Part shown: piece by piece, positions 35,667 through 48,114 of the stretch
Numbering within the stretch: the stretch's first letter is position 1
How the letters are laid out: every line of letters starts with the position of its first letter
Assembly (NCBI RefSeq): GCF_014805685.1
Contig: NC_060890.1
Location: 26,292,000-26,355,999 of the forward strand
DNA length: 64,000 nt
Direction: 5' to 3'
DNA from: Silurus meridionalis
Taxonomy: Eukaryota > Chordata > Actinopteri > Siluriformes > Siluridae
Position numbers and translations under genes: made by a program
The notes under the pieces: generated by a model
Database searches by the model: none
What the model was told of the DNA's origin: nothing
What the model saw: the letters and a program-made list of their open reading frames with translations, nothing else

Positions 35667-36639
35667 GTATGTTCTTTATGTTTACATTTGTACATGTTTT
35701 TCCATGTTTTTCTGTTACGAGTCCCCATTGTGACGCCAAATAAGTTATTACTTATTCATATCTGCGTGGGTTTTTTTTCAGGCAGTGTGTTTAGCCTAAT
35801 TTACCCTTTTGTGAATTCTCAGTGTTGACACTAAGTGTGCTAGTCTGCGTGTAAACACGATGCGAGAGTGGGTCAGTGTTAATCACTGGGTCAATCAGGA
35901 GCAGCTGGGAAACCAGACTCAGTAATCGTGAATAACTTTGACCTCTGAGTGACCTGGAAGGGAAAACAGAGAGAGAAACAGAGAGCTGAAGTGTGTGTGT
36001 GTGTGTGTGTGTGTGGTGGGGGCAGAACAGTGGGGTGGGGTTGCTAGCAGGTGCACTGGTGTAATGGAGCAGTGTTTCAATTCCACCCCCCATTTTTAAA
36101 GAGGAAACGATCACTATAACCTACACTGCGCTACCCAGGCGGATAAAAGCGACCCGTTCACTTTCTTGGCATTCAGAGTCGGCTTTTACAAGTCCGTGAC
36201 AGCCCTGGGAAACGTCTGGTGTCTAAATAGAGCCGGTTCCCTGAGTGCCGTTAAGGAGAAACAAATTGCGTCCCACTTCAGTAAAACACAGATAGCGCAG
36301 AAAGTCCTGGTGTTGTAGGCCGTTGTTGTTGTAAAGGAGAAGGAGAAGAAGGAGGAGTGAAGGAAGTGGATTTGTTTCTTTCACGGCCCTGGGGTCGAGT
36401 TCGCTTTCTTTTGTTCTAATCCCCCCCACCTCGCTCGGTCGTGTCCGAGTCCCGTGTAGCGTGTCTGACCTGGGCGGTTAAGTAGCTCAGGTGCCTCGGA
36501 CATTCTCTGAGATTAAAGGCCAAAGAATCTGGCCAAAGAAAAAAGAGAGAGAGGGAAAGAAAGAGAGAGAGGGAGACAGAGGGAGAGAGGGTTCAAGAAA
36601 CAAAGAGCGAGCAGGAGTAAGAGAGTTGAGTAAAGAAAG

Positions 36640-36860
36640 CAGCGTATGAAAGGACGTCTTGTCAAGAAGCAGGGAAGCAAAACGTCCCCCTTCCAACGCC
36701 ATCCCTCCATCCTTCCATCCTGCTTCTTTTTCTCCTCCAGGCCTCGAGGCATGTCCTCATCAACGTCATGACAAGAACGAGGCATTCAGCGGCCATGTTT
36801 CATTCACCCCCGGCCACAAAAGGCTCTCGTTAGAGGCCATGTAGCTATGAGGGACACGTT
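36640..36860. promoter_or_regulatory. Candidate conserved noncoding element
   Basis: A unique GC-balanced island next to a purine-rich tract (36540-36620), with no supported exon. Confidence 0.25.
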
Positions 36861-37139
36861 AAAGGGCAGCATTGCTCAGTGAACAAACCTTTCACTCAAC
36901 ACTCACCCTTAAAAACCTGCATAACTTCTTTATGCACACTTATAATAGCAGTGTCCAGAACCCCCTTAACACAACTATTAGGACATTTTTAGGACACAGG
37001 ACTTCTCCACCTATATGTGCGTCTTCCCAAAACTCGTCCTGCAGTTATAGCAGATGTCTTTAGATGCTGCATGAAAATTATTCAATTCTTTTTACTATCA
37101 GTCACTATTACAATATGGCTTGATATAATTGTCTTGTAG

Positions 37140-38600
37140 GTTTATATCGGGTGATATGAAAGGCTAATGCAGGTGTCATGTAGATCTATGACCACCCCTT
37201 TTATTAGTATTAATGCAGATTTTATTCCACTAGCCAATTTTAGAATATTTTTTATATAAATGTTTAAATACCTAAGTGTATGTCAGGGTTTATAAATCTC
37301 TAATGTACAGTAGGTGTCATGTAGCTCTATGTGCCCTTTATATTAGTGTTAATGAAGACTGTATACCATCAAGCTCTGTTTTTATAATTGTTCACATATG
37401 TATGTTTATTGCAGGAGCTACAAAGGGCTAATGTAGGTGTCATGTAGCCCTATGACCTCCCTTTAAGTAGTATTGATAAAGACTTATACAGGAGTCACGT
37501 AGCTCTATGAACACCATTATGCATATGCTCCCACCATCTTTACCCCAGTTTGGCCATTATAAGCAGGTTTATGCCATGTCATGGCTTAGAGTATGTATGT
37601 GTTATGAAGCCCTATGAACACTGCATTTCAGAATGAAATTAAACCTGAAGAGTGCATTATTCTTTATCAATATTAAACCAGGCCTTGAATCGTACCATTA
37701 CAACAACCAGTGAAGGAAAAAAGATCCTCTTTCATGTTTTTATCCCGAGTTCTCCGTGAGACAACGGCGCAATTGAGGTTGTCATCAAACAACGACATAT
37801 TTCTTTTCTTCCCTCTGAAATTCCCCTCCTCGTATCATTTCTTTGCACAGAGAGAGTAATTTGTCTGTCATGGCCCCTCAGAGGGCTGGAGCTCCCTCTC
37901 TGCTGGCCGCCATTAAACTGACAGCGACGTTATTAGAGCAGAAAACCGAGCCAAACCTGCCATGAATTTACCCAGTGTGTGGACCTTCGGGTAGGGCTTT
38001 TTTTTTTGTTCTCCCAGTAATTAATTTGATAAATATATTAATTATGAATAAGGGTTGATGTTCAGATGGTCCTGCGTCCAGCCCGAGCGGGCGGCATTTC
38101 GCTGAGGGTTGTGATAAGTCGGCTCTTTGTTAAGCGGCCGATCGGATTTCGGCGCTCCTGTCATCTCTTTCGCCGCACGCGCTCTTATCACCGCATGCGC
38201 CACTCAGCACCCCATTTCCTCTCTGTTGTAATTAAATGGAGGGGCTTTCTGACTGCAAGTGGCCCGTTTTACACACCAGTCTCCTGGATTTCTGTGTGTG
38301 CATATGCATGCTTATGTAGTTATAATGAAGGGTTTATAAAGGGCATGAATTTCCCCTTTGCATCATGTTACTACAGACTTTATGACGATGAATACCCCTA
38401 TGTAGTTTTTATGTCAGTTTGAAATAAAGTATTTGTTGCCATATAATAAATCAGACACTTTGTGACACTTAATAGCTTGTGATAGACTGTAATACATGAC
38501 AGAACGTCTTCATAGTGCTTAAGTAGTTGTAATAAAGGGCTTATGCTCCTGTGCAGCCTTGCATTAGTTATAATTAAGAGCTTATGTACACTCTAGGGCC
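37140..38600. repeat. Diverged tandem repeat on both sides of a unique island
   Basis: GTGTCATGTAG followed by a CTATGA-type phrase recurs at about 37173, 37313 and 37437, and degraded near 37495 and 37600. Related phrases (TAGTTATAATGAAGGGTTTA, TAGTTGTAATAAAGGGCTTA) occur at 38320 and 38525. The unique island at 37690-38290 lies between. Confidence 0.5.
37690..38290. promoter_or_regulatory. Candidate conserved noncoding element
   Basis: About 600 bp of unique sequence with CpGs and homeodomain-type cores (CCGCCATTAAACTGACAG, AGTAATTAATTTGATAAAT, GTAATTAAATGG). The 118-codon frame at 38066-38422 has no domain and no splice borders. Confidence 0.35.
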
Positions 38601-39030
38601 AAAAGACCGAAGACACCTGACCATAAGATTGCTATGTGCTTCTTTTTGAACATCCAATTTCACATTTAGTCTCCATTTCCTGGAGGGCAACTCTTCTGGG
38701 AAGATGTTCCACTAGATTCAGTGGAGATTTATTCAGCTACAAGTGTGTTAATAAAGTCAGGAACTGATGTAGGTAAGAAGGTGAGGAGGTTCCTGGGGTG
38801 CAGTCAGTGTTCACATTAATTCATGTTCAAAAAGGTATAGATGTATTATAGCAGGAGATGTTCTACTCCAACCCAATCTTCATGGAGCAGGCTTTGTGCA
38901 CAAACATCATGCTGAAACAGGTTTGGGCCTCCAAGTTCAACTAAAGGCAACAGTTCATGATCTAGCAATTAAAATACGTCTGATACAATTGTGGGAAGCG
39001 TTTGGGGAAGAACCACATATGTTGCGTTGT
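38590..39030 (+). mobile_element. MITE family M copy
   Basis: ACACCTGACCATAAGATTGC at the left and AAGAACCACATATG at the right, with the shared internal phrases of the family. It is diverged, with small indels. Confidence 0.7.
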
Positions 39031-39031
39031 A

Positions 39032-39035
<4 letters not shown>

Positions 39036-39079
<44 letters not shown>
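39036..39079. repeat. (GT)n microsatellite
   Basis: Pure GT run at the right edge of the MITE. Confidence 0.95.
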
Positions 39080-39082
<3 letters not shown>

Positions 39083-39651
39083 ATTGTGTAAAAGTATATG
39101 TGTATGTAGAGTAAATGTATGTGTTTGTTGGAACAGCTGAGCTTCTAGCCTGAGCTTCTTCTGCCCTCTGTAGGACACAGTGAAGAACTGAAGGAGATGA
39201 AATTACACATATTCTTACTTTGTTAAATACATACCTTTTTTTTGCATTAAATTCATATGACAAACCAACATCTCGTGTTAAATATCTAGCAGTGTAAATG
39301 TAAAGACAAAAATCTTTCATAAAATAAAATAAAAAATTAATTAGAAAAAGCACATTTTAGAAGAAAATTATTAATGAAATTTAAATTACATAAAAAATGT
39401 AAAAAAGCAATCCCTTATAACAGATATTAGAAAGTATTATGTGTAAAAGTCAAGAAGGTCAAATGAAAAAGGAACGCAAATGAATTAATAACACTAATAG
39501 CGCTATTAATAATAATAATATTGATTATTTTTATTGATTTATTTAATCCATTAATTTATTTGTATAATCGCGGTGTAGACCACATCACGTCCACAAAGTG
39601 AGCTAGCATACAAGCAAATAAATTAGCTGGCTAGCTAGGTTAGCTTCTTCT

Positions 39652-39738
39652 TCTTCTCAATCACGCCTCCCTCACCGTGTCTCCAAAATGTCCTACATGT
39701 GCTGTTTCTCTAACAAACTCGTTTCTAAACTAGTGAGG
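39652..39738 (-). mobile_element. RTE-like LINE short fragment (R4)
   Basis: On the minus strand it matches the block after LEVAELKMLRFS in R2: N-E-F-V-R-E, then HVGHFGDTV-like codons. Only ~85 bp remain. Confidence 0.5.
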
Positions 39739-39952
39739 TAAGGCTAGCTAGGCTAGCTACTGGGGGAATTTCAAAATTTGCACAATTATGCATATTCGTA
39801 TATATTTAAAGATATTTATTATGAGCGTGAATGTGTAGAGTCGGCGTAACACATTTAATTTCCGATGTAAATCCGTGATGTTCATCAGCCAGGCGTGTTG
39901 GAGAAAACCAGGACAGGAAGCAGAGTCTGATCCCTGCATTTTCATCATTTAG

Positions 39953-39982
<30 letters not shown>
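39953..39982. repeat. (GAT)n microsatellite
   Basis: Ten GAT/ATG units. Translation gives a run of methionines, so the 95-codon frame starting here is not supported as a gene. Confidence 0.9.
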
Positions 39983-39983
<1 letters not shown>

Positions 39984-39984
39984 A

Positions 39985-40240
39985 CCGGCCGGAGACTTAA
40001 GAAGGAGAATTAAGCGCTTCATCTCATGCTCACGTCAACGCCGTGCTCCGATCCAAGAGGAAACTGTGGGCCTTTTGTGCGTCTTGTCGTTACTCTGCCC
40101 TCATTACGCTCACAAGTATGGAAAATATTCCACCTCTTTTGAAGTTCCTGATCAAATGGAGATGCTCGATTCACGACAAAAAGTAAATCAGAGAGCAAAG
40201 CGCAGAGATTTGGCTCTTGGGATTAGAAAAACCCTATAAG
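39985..40240. promoter_or_regulatory. Candidate conserved noncoding element
   Basis: Unique, balanced sequence. An open frame exists, but it begins in the GAT repeat and has no splice or domain evidence. Confidence 0.25.
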
Positions 40241-40477
40241 GTGATGAAAGAGGAGCATCGCTCTCACAGCTACCTGAATCACGCTCATGGGAAATTCACC
40301 GCTGTGGAAGTGTGGATCAGTCGTGATGATGCTCATGAGACAACTATAAAATTATATTTTGGGTTAAAAAACATCTGATGTGAACATTGCTCCTCTGCAT
40401 CAATTCTCTAATCCACTTACAGCTCATCAAATCTATATTGTTTATCCAAAAGTCTGACGCTGACTGCACCCCAGGAC

Positions 40478-40650
40478 TCCTCACTTCCTCACCTACACTA
40501 CATCAGTTCCTAACTCTACTAACACACAAAATCTGGTGGAACATCTTCCCAGAAGAGTGGAGAACATTATAACAGTAAATGAAGACTAAATGTGGAATGG
40601 GATGTTCAAAAAGAAGCACATAGTAAACTTATGGTCAGGTGTCTTCTGGA
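40478..40650 (-). mobile_element. MITE family M fragment
   Basis: Reverse-strand match to CATAAG(TTT)ACTATGTGC, AACATCCCATTCCACATTTA and CTCTTCTGGGAAGATGTTCC. Confidence 0.7.
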
Positions 40651-40690
40651 CATCTAGAGTACCTCAGGCTGAGCAACACACATATATATC

Positions 40691-40696
<6 letters not shown>

Positions 40697-40747
<51 letters not shown>
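40697..40747. repeat. (ATT)n microsatellite
   Basis: About 17 ATT units. Confidence 0.95.
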
Positions 40748-40749
<2 letters not shown>

Positions 40750-41055
40750 TTTTTTGCATAATTGTGTTTTGTATAATTGTTGTTTTAATTGAATTTCTTT
40801 GCATTTAAACATTTTTATATACACTTATTTTTCTTCAAAAGTAATGAAGCGTTTTTTTTTTTTTAATCTAAATACAATTTACACATTTTAGCCACAAATT
40901 TGCATTTAAAAAAAAAATTATAGGGGTTTTTTCAACTTTAAATTTTTCAGTGTATGAGTGCCGTTCTGACAGTTCTGAACCTTTTCCTTCAAGCACTGAG
41001 GATATTTCCTCTCCGTTCCATCTAGGAAACGTTTAGCAAGAAGGTTCCTCAGACA

Positions 41056-41082
41056 GACAGACAGACAGACAGACAGACAGGC

Positions 41083-41138
<56 letters not shown>
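41056..41138. repeat. (GACA)n(GA)n microsatellite
   Basis: GACA units followed by a long GA run. Confidence 0.95.
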
Positions 41139-41143
<5 letters not shown>

Positions 41144-41169
41144 GATCAGGACTGCTTTAGTTTGTGATC

Positions 41170-41441
41170 TAACGTTGGCCTGTAAGCGGATTGAGGACCT
41201 GAAGCAGCTCAGGAAGCCTCAGCTCGACGTGATTGGGCGGGGGAGTGATGACAGGCGGCTCTATCTGCCAATCTGGCGTCGGATCGTGTTGCAGGTGCAG
41301 GCCGAGGAGACGTGAGCTTCTCACTCAGCGAGGCGTCATTTACAGTTCGCCATGAACCTCTTTCATGTACATGTACAGTCTGAGTGCCGCCGGCCGCCAC
41401 CATCACCAGCCCCGCCCATTACCAGTGACACGGCTGACCAT

Positions 41442-41487
<46 letters not shown>

Positions 41488-41680
41488 CCTCTCTTCCTCT
41501 CTCTGTCTCTCCTCAATTATTTCTCTCTCAGCAAAAGAAAAATGGAGATATAAAATGACAATGTGGCAATTTGGAGCCATTTGTGGTGAAATGGATACAC
41601 AGGCCTCATGGGGGAAAGGCGAGAGCATGATTGCTCCGGCTCGCTTGGCTCCCGGGGGCCCGGGAAGTGATTTTAAAACA
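41170..41680. promoter_or_regulatory. Candidate conserved noncoding elements around a (TC)n run
   Basis: Two unique GC-rich islands (41170-41410 and 41540-41680) flank (TC)n at 41444-41484. The right one contains GCTCCCGGGGGCCCGGGAAG. No exon is supported. Confidence 0.3.
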
Positions 41681-43150
41681 TTTAGATGAATAGAACGTGT
41701 GTGTGTGTGTGTGGGGAGGATTTCTGGAATGTCCAGTGCTTGTGGAAAGGCACCTGGATAAAGTTTTTTTTTTCATTAAAATAATGTGTGTGATTGTGTG
41801 TGTGTGTGTAGTTTAGAAAAGTTGAAGGTGAAAATGTATAATTGTTGTGCAAATATCGTTCAAATTGTCCGTATTGTGGGACACATTTACTGATACACCC
41901 TGTAGACACACATATTATACACTATAATCTATACAGATATATACAATGTTTTTATTGACACGCCGTTGGATTGTGATTGGTCAGGTGTTAATTAATTCCT
42001 AGATGACTTTATCGTTTCTATAGCAACAGTTTGTTTAATTGGACATGTCCAGCAGACGTGCCACCTAAACCATTTAAAACAATGCAAGAGCTGATTAGAC
42101 TCGGGGCACTTTACAAAAACAACAGGAACGATGCCTAGCCTGCATAAATCCTCTCTGTTCTGCTCAACTTCACCCCCAGGTGTTTGTGACGGTATGTGAG
42201 ATGATACTCAAGCTAACAAGCTAGGTATGTGTATAGACCATGCATCTTGGAGACCAAATGGATCCTCACTACTGGATGTTACACACCATCAAAGGTTGAA
42301 GATGTTATCTTCTCACGTCTAAATCAGAACCGAATAGCAGTCATGCAAATCTTCTAATGATGCTGCTTTTACACCAATTTGTCAATTACTAGAAATACTG
42401 AGCTTCCTAAAAGTGCGTGAACGGAAAAAAGGGTTTTGAATTTTTTTATAGAAGACCAAACAAAGTAAATAAACTCTAAAGGTTGTAGGAGTGGAACTGA
42501 ATGCCGTTTATGCCATCGAGTGCCATTTAAAGGTAAGGTTTGTGTTTATTTAAGCTCCAACATCATGCAGCTGGTGATACTCCTGTTCTGGTGAAGGTCA
42601 CCCAATGCAAGATTTGACCCCAGTGCAAGGTCACCCCAGCCCACAGAAACATAGATGACTCCACTACAGAGCAATCCAAACACCCAAAGCTTGCCTTTAT
42701 CACATTTATCTACCCAAATATATATCACATGTATCTCAAATGAAATACAAACAATAAACATAGCACAGGAATACCACCGCGGTACAATTCTGCTCTCTGT
42801 CTCCATCTGGTGGCATAAACCAAACTAGCAGTCTGTCTGTGGCTCTCTGTCTCCCTCTGCTGGTGGCTGCGTGCATCTGAGTCGAAAACTGATTGTGTTG
42901 TGTTTAATCTTTTCCCTTTTGTTTGTTTACTGTTGGTCAACACTGTTTGAAGGTGTTTCCTGATTTTATTTCAGAATTTGTTTTTGTGCTTTGATTGATA
43001 TTTCCAATTAACTTGTTATCTTAGAGATTGTATTACTACTTCAGGTCATTTCTGTAGGAGGAAATAGCATTTGACCATTTTTATTATAATCTGAATGTGT
43101 CACAGATTAATAGCGTAAAACTTCTGACAAATTTTAATTTGTGTGTCTGC
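41681..43150. other. Noncoding DNA without recognised gene
   Basis: Ordinary noncoding sequence apart from the duplicated CTCTCTGTCTCC motifs near 42795-42870. Confidence 0.5.
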
Positions 43151-43642
43151 TTTTGACTGTCGTACAGTCTGACGTTATGATGATTATAAGATCCTACAAT
43201 GTAACATGGACAACATGTTCGTACAGTCTGACAAAAATCGCACAGTGTGAAGTAACTATTCTAATCCTAGAGATGGCTGCAATATCTTTTGGGCAATACT
43301 GCTATAATATAAATGAGCAGCCAACCAATAGCCTTCTGGCAGAGGCTCTCTGACTCATGCAGGAACTGGCAGAGACCAGACTAAAAGCAGCCAGAGGTCT
43401 TTAAAGGGTTGTATTAGATCGGCATGTGACTCAAATTTTGTGTAACTCCAGTGTAACCCTCTTGCTGAAGCCATCTTGCTGGCTGCAGACCACATGCTGC
43501 TTTCTCTGTCCACTCCACAGAATGAATTTGAAGCTGGTGCACATTGTGCGATTTTGGCCAGGATTTAGTCTGAGATTAATTTTAATATTTGTAAAGTTGA
43601 TCTCAGACGACTAAATCCTGGCTAAAATCGCACAATCCAACC
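43150..43642. repeat. Foldback/MITE-like inverted repeat
   Basis: The left arm ATTGTGCGATTTTGGCCAGG (from 43543) is matched in inverted form by CCTGGCTAAAATCGCACAAT (ending 43637). The arms extend through GATTTAGTC and TGAGAT around a loop of about 25 bp. A further AAAATCGCACA copy at about 43229 and two CGTACAGTCTGAC phrases (43161 and 43220) show that the element extends leftwards. Confidence 0.65.
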
Positions 43643-44099
43643 CTCACCTCTGTCAAGCCAATGGATGATGTTCTGCTTAGGCAAAGTTTGTTGTATAAAT
43701 GCTAAACAGATGTGGCGCACTTTAATGTGCAATGAGGCATCCATGCAAAGCGTTTAAACAAAGTACCAAAGCCAATGACTTGCTGATGCTCAGAAAGTAA
43801 TGCACTGGAAAGTAAAAGTACAGATTTGCATTTTATTTTTTTATTTTGAGTAAACCCGCCCTCTGTGCGCATGCTACTATACTGCTGCTCTTTGCATTTT
43901 TTGATAATAATTAAAAACAAAAGCCAAAAAACAACCCAGAATACATACAACTTATTATTATTATAAAAACAAAATGAGCGTATCTTAGCAGCGGAGGGGG
44001 GCGCTATTTCAGGGGTGCACAGTATACCTGGAATATGTATTTTTTTATATTAAAAAAAAATTGTTGTTATTAATTTAATGCATTGTGTGTTGTGGTGTT

Positions 44100-44220
44100 G
44101 ATCAGGTAGTAAAATCAGGGAGTTGTCTATGGACATTATAGGGTCTTGAAAGGGAGATGAATCACCTGGGATAAAGAGCAGTTTAGTTTTGCAGGGATTA
44201 AGCTTCAGCTGCCTTCCACA
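44100..44220 (-). mobile_element. L2/CR1-type RT fragment
   Basis: Encodes RQLKLNPCKTKLLFIPGDSS, the same block as [18 protein letters not shown] in the element at 11818-13037. Confidence 0.75.
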
Positions 44221-44751
44221 GTGAGTTATGAAGCAAAGCTGCATTCTACAATGAATAGTTATAAAGAAATTCGGGAAAATTAATCCAAATTAAACCTTCT
44301 AAGTAACACTATGCCATACAGCTTGTCCAGGACAGACCATAACTCACCTCGCCTACTGACACCCTCAAACACTGCAGCTACTCGTTACACAACACACAGG
44401 TGATACGAGGTAACTTTTGATTGGGGATCTGTTGGACACGGTGCACTGCAGGAAGGTTTACATGCAAAGATTTTACTCAAACCAGCAAACGCCTCATTTA
44501 GCTTGCAAATTCTGTGCTTCATAAAGACTTTCTTTTCTGTTTATAGGGAAATTCAACCCTGAAGGACATTTTTAAGCACTTGTTTGTATGTTTGTTCTTA
44601 GTTTAAGATTGGACACATATTGAAAAGGCCCCCAGTCTCATCGCACTCAGACCTAATAATCCATGCCCCCCCGCTCTCTGTGGAGCTACACAATGTTTGT
44701 TGGAACCTTATGATAAGAATATGTGCTTTTGAACATCCCATTCCACATATA

Positions 44752-46017
44752 CAGTGCATTCAGAAAGTTTTCAGACCACCTTCAATTTTTCAACTTTGTT
44801 ATGTTGTAGTCTGATACTACAATCTTTCAGGTTCATTGTTTTTCTCATTAACCCAAACTCAGTAATGAATCAAACCCCATAATGGCAAAGTGAAAGCAGA
44901 ATTGTAAAAAAAAAAAAGAAATGTCACAAACATAAGTGTTAAAACCCATTGCAACAACACATGGAAATTTGCTCAGGTGCCTCCTGTTTCTCCTGATCAT
45001 TGCTGAGATGTTTCTCCATCTGTAGATGGGAAATTCACACACCTCTCTATAGCAGGTCTCAATGCAGATCAGAGCAAAAACCAAACCATGGGATCAAAGG
45101 AACTGCCGGCAAAGCTCAGAGACAGCATTGTTGCAAGGCACAGATCTGGGGAAGGTTATGAAAAGCTGCTGCTGCACTGGAGATTTCCATGAGTACAATG
45201 GCCTCCATAATTCTGTTGCACAACCAGAAATCTTCCAAGAGCTGGTTGCCTGGACAAACTAAGCAATCGCGGAGAAGGGCTTTAGTAAGAGAGGTAACCA
45301 AAAACACAATAGTTACTCTGACTGAGCTCTGTGTGGAGATGGGACAATGTTCCAGAAGGACAACCATCACTGCAGCTCTCCACTTAGCTGGGCTTTATGG
45401 CAAAGTGGCTAGACTGAAGCCTCTCCTCAGTGCAAAACCCATGAAAGCCTGCTAACAGGCATTTAAAAGACTCTCAGGCTGTGTGGAAAAGGGTTCTCTG
45501 CTCTGATGAAAACAAAATGGAACTGTTTGGTTTCAAACTCAACATTGAAGCATGGTGGTGGCAGTATAATCTTGTGGGCTGTTTTTTTTGCAGCAGGGAC
45601 TCAGAGATAGGTCATGGTTGAGGAAAAGCTAAATGGAGGAAGGTACAGAGATACTCAGTGAAAAAACGTTTCCACAGCACTCGAGACCTCAGTCTGCACA
45701 TAGCACACAGTCAAAACCTTCAGGACAACTTTGTGTATCTCCTAGTGTGGTCCAGCCAGAGCCCTGATTGAACTCCGCTGAACATCTTTGGAGAGACCTG
45801 AAAGTTTCTGCCCACTGATGCTCCCCATCCAACCTGACCTAGCTTGAGAGGATTTGCCATGAAGAATGAGAGAAAATCCCCCAATCCAGGTGTGTAAAGC
45901 TTGTTGTGTCATACCCAAAAAGACTTGAGGCTGGAATTACTTCCAAAAATGCTTCAACTAAGTAAAGTGCTCAGTAAAGGGTCTGAATACATGTGATATT
46001 TCAGTTTTTAATTTTAA
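44752..46017 (+). pseudogene. Tc1-like element (family 2), decayed transposase
   Basis: Starts with a Tc1-type terminal repeat CAGTGCATTCAGAAAGTTTT at a TA site. Plus-strand pieces follow transposase order: R-T-D-L-G-K type helix-turn-helix part (45062-45260), RALVREVTKNTIVTLTEL and RRTTITAALHLAGLYGKVA (45270-45420), the HGGGS-like region (45550) and the SPD region (45757-45800). Frameshifts and stops abound and the 3' terminal repeat is missing. It inserted into a fragment of MITE family M (44718-44750). Confidence 0.85.
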
Positions 46018-46023
46018 TACATT

Positions 46024-46084
46024 TAAAGTTGGGACACTGTGTAAAATGTACATACAAACAGAATGCTATGATTTGCAAATCTCA
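46024..46084 (+). mobile_element. Tc1/mariner terminal fragment (family 4)
   Basis: AAAGTTGGGACACTGTGTAA to GATTTGCAAATCTCAT. It matches in reverse the right end of the copy at 56185-56600. Only the terminus remains, and it abuts LINE R5. Confidence 0.75.
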
Positions 46085-46575
46085 TACATGTCCTGCACCA
46101 CCCTCACATACTTCTCTGACACACCAGACTTCCTCATACAATACCACAACTCCTCTCTCCACCCTGTCGTACGCTTTCTCTAAATCCACAAACACACAAT
46201 GCAACTCCTTCTGTCCTTCTCTATACTTCTCCATCAACATTCTCAAAGCAAATAATGCGTCTGTGGTACTCTTCCTCGGCATGAAACCATACTGTTGCTC
46301 ACAGATGGTCACCTCTTCTCTCAGCCTGGCTTCCACTACTCTTTCCCATAACTTCATTGTGTGACTGATCAACTTTATTCCCCTGTAGTTACTGCAGGCC
46401 TGCACATCTCCCTTATGCTTAAAGATCAGTACCAGCACACTCCTTCTCCATTGCTCAGGCATCTTCTCACCTTTTGGAATCTTGATGAACAATCTGGTTA
46501 AAAACTCCACTGCATCTCTCCTAAACATCTCCATGCTTCTACTGGTATGTCATCTGGTCCAACCGACTTAAAAAG
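46083..46575 (-). pseudogene. RTE-like LINE reverse transcriptase fragment (R5)
   Basis: An open minus-strand frame (46534-46082) carries the earlier RT blocks: PEQWRRSVLVLIFKHKGD, SNYRGIKLISHTMKLWERV, QQYGFMPRKSTTDALFALRM and FVDLEKAYDRV. It then shifts frame at the position shared with R2 and R6. Both ends are truncated. Confidence 0.85.
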
Positions 46576-46759
46576 TGCACGGAATGAAGCAGACGCAAGC
46601 TTCTGTTTGTTTATGAACTGCTTTGTCAATTATATGTCTAATATGAAGGCTACTAAGAAGACTAAACACACCTACCGATTGTGTGTTCTTCCCTGCCCCT
46701 GCTATATTTTGGGGGGATACACACAGCCTTTGTGTGGCTTGTCTGGGAGTGGAGTATGC

Positions 46760-46960
46760 AAAGTCAGTTCTCGAGTGACCACCATTTTCACCAAGCTGGA
46801 CTTGTGTGCATCCAGGAGGGGGATGAGTGGAAGACAGCGTTCAACACTTTCACTGGTCACTATGAGTATCTGGTCATGCTGTCATGCTGTTCAGCCTCAC
46901 TAATGCCTCTGCAGTTTTTCAAGCCCTGGGGAATGATGTCCCATGAGACATATTAAAACC
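46760..46960 (+). mobile_element. Ty3/gypsy-type RT fragment
   Basis: Plus-strand codons give FTKLDL, then [20 protein letters not shown] and LVM, the conserved gypsy RT block around GDEWKTAF and G-x-x-EYLVMPFGL. Indels break the frame. No LTR or other domain is seen. Confidence 0.7.
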
Positions 46961-47394
46961 TCATATCCTTCAGCGTTGGATATCCCAGTGTTCTCAGGTG
47001 TTAATGTTTAACAACAGATTAAATAAAAAGGGAGAAGAGTAACCATGACTCACTATACATCATTCTAAAGCTCTGAGCCTCAGGCAGCGATTTCAGATCT
47101 CTGTTTTTCAATGAAAAAACATACAAAGAAATGCATTTGCTGAATTTGTGTAAGCAGTACACAACAACAACATGCATAAAAAATGCAGTACTTACACAAT
47201 GACTGTAATAACGAGTCACAAACACGTCCACTGCTGCTAATCCCAGTTTATTTGGAAAGATGAGGCTCCAGTGAACAACATGCTGTAAAGCATTTCTGCT
47301 CCAAACTAACAAAAGTGTTGAAATACTTTTAAATTGGACCACTGACTGTGCCCCGGGCCACCTCACCTCATCTCACCTCACCTAGATTATTACC

Positions 47395-47540
47395 TGACCT
47401 CACCAACAACCTTCTGGTTAAATGAGAACAAATATCTACAAGCAATCTCCAAAGTCTAGTGGAACATCTTTCCAGAAGAGTGGAGGTTATTATAAAAGAA
47501 CTAGGGACTAAATGTGGAAAGTACATATCAGTTTAATGGT
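47395..47540 (-). mobile_element. MITE family M fragment
   Basis: Reverse match to CTCTTCTGGAAAGATGTTCC and the ATTTAGTCCCTAGTTC-like neighbour. It is diverged. Confidence 0.6.
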
Positions 47541-47807
47541 CAGCTGTTTATATAATTTTTTCCATATTTTTGCCATTTAAAAGACCATAATATTGTATTT
47601 AAAGATACAAATCTATTTGTGTAGATGAATTTTGGATGGAAAGGTAGAGAAGCAGTTCAGTTCCCATGCTGTAAACAGTAAACACATTGACACATGCATT
47701 ACTGAACCCTATAAATACAGACAGCACTCCGAGCAAAGCACAGTGAAGAATGGTTTATTGTGAAAGTTTTATTTAGGGAATCGATTTACATAAATGTTCA
47801 ATTGTAA

Positions 47808-47811
<4 letters not shown>

Positions 47812-47845
<34 letters not shown>
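47812..47845. repeat. (GT)n microsatellite
   Basis: Lies just outside the 3' end of the lectin pseudogene. A matching run lies at 56639-56674 in the paralogous position. Confidence 0.95.
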
Positions 47846-47849
<4 letters not shown>

Positions 47850-47935
47850 TTGAATGTGTGTGTGCAAGTTTTACAATGCAGTAGTAAGGAACTGAAAGTC
47901 AGAGTTACTCTACATTCATCACATGATTCTACCTG

Positions 47936-47941
47936 TTTATT
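47936..47941 (-). terminator. Possible poly(A) signal of the 48-kb lectin copy
   Basis: AATAAA on the minus strand about 175 nt after the stop of exon 5. This is the only evidence. Confidence 0.35.
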
Positions 47942-48114
47942 TTAAGAGTAACCACAGTGTCCTGTTCATGAAGCTCTAAATGGTTTCCTATTATAATTAT
48001 ACATTTCATATAACCACAATCTCTAACTGTATATTTGACCTCTTCTGCATCTAGGAGGAGCTTACACATGTTCTCAGTGTAACACTTTTCTCCTGACTTC
48101 CCAGGTCACATTTT

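Noticed and set aside
38066..38422. 118-codon plus-strand ORF
   Set aside because: It lies in a noncoding-looking island with no splice sites or family resemblance.
39952..40239. 95-codon plus-strand ORF
   Set aside because: It begins as a methionine run from a GAT microsatellite and shows no recognised domain.
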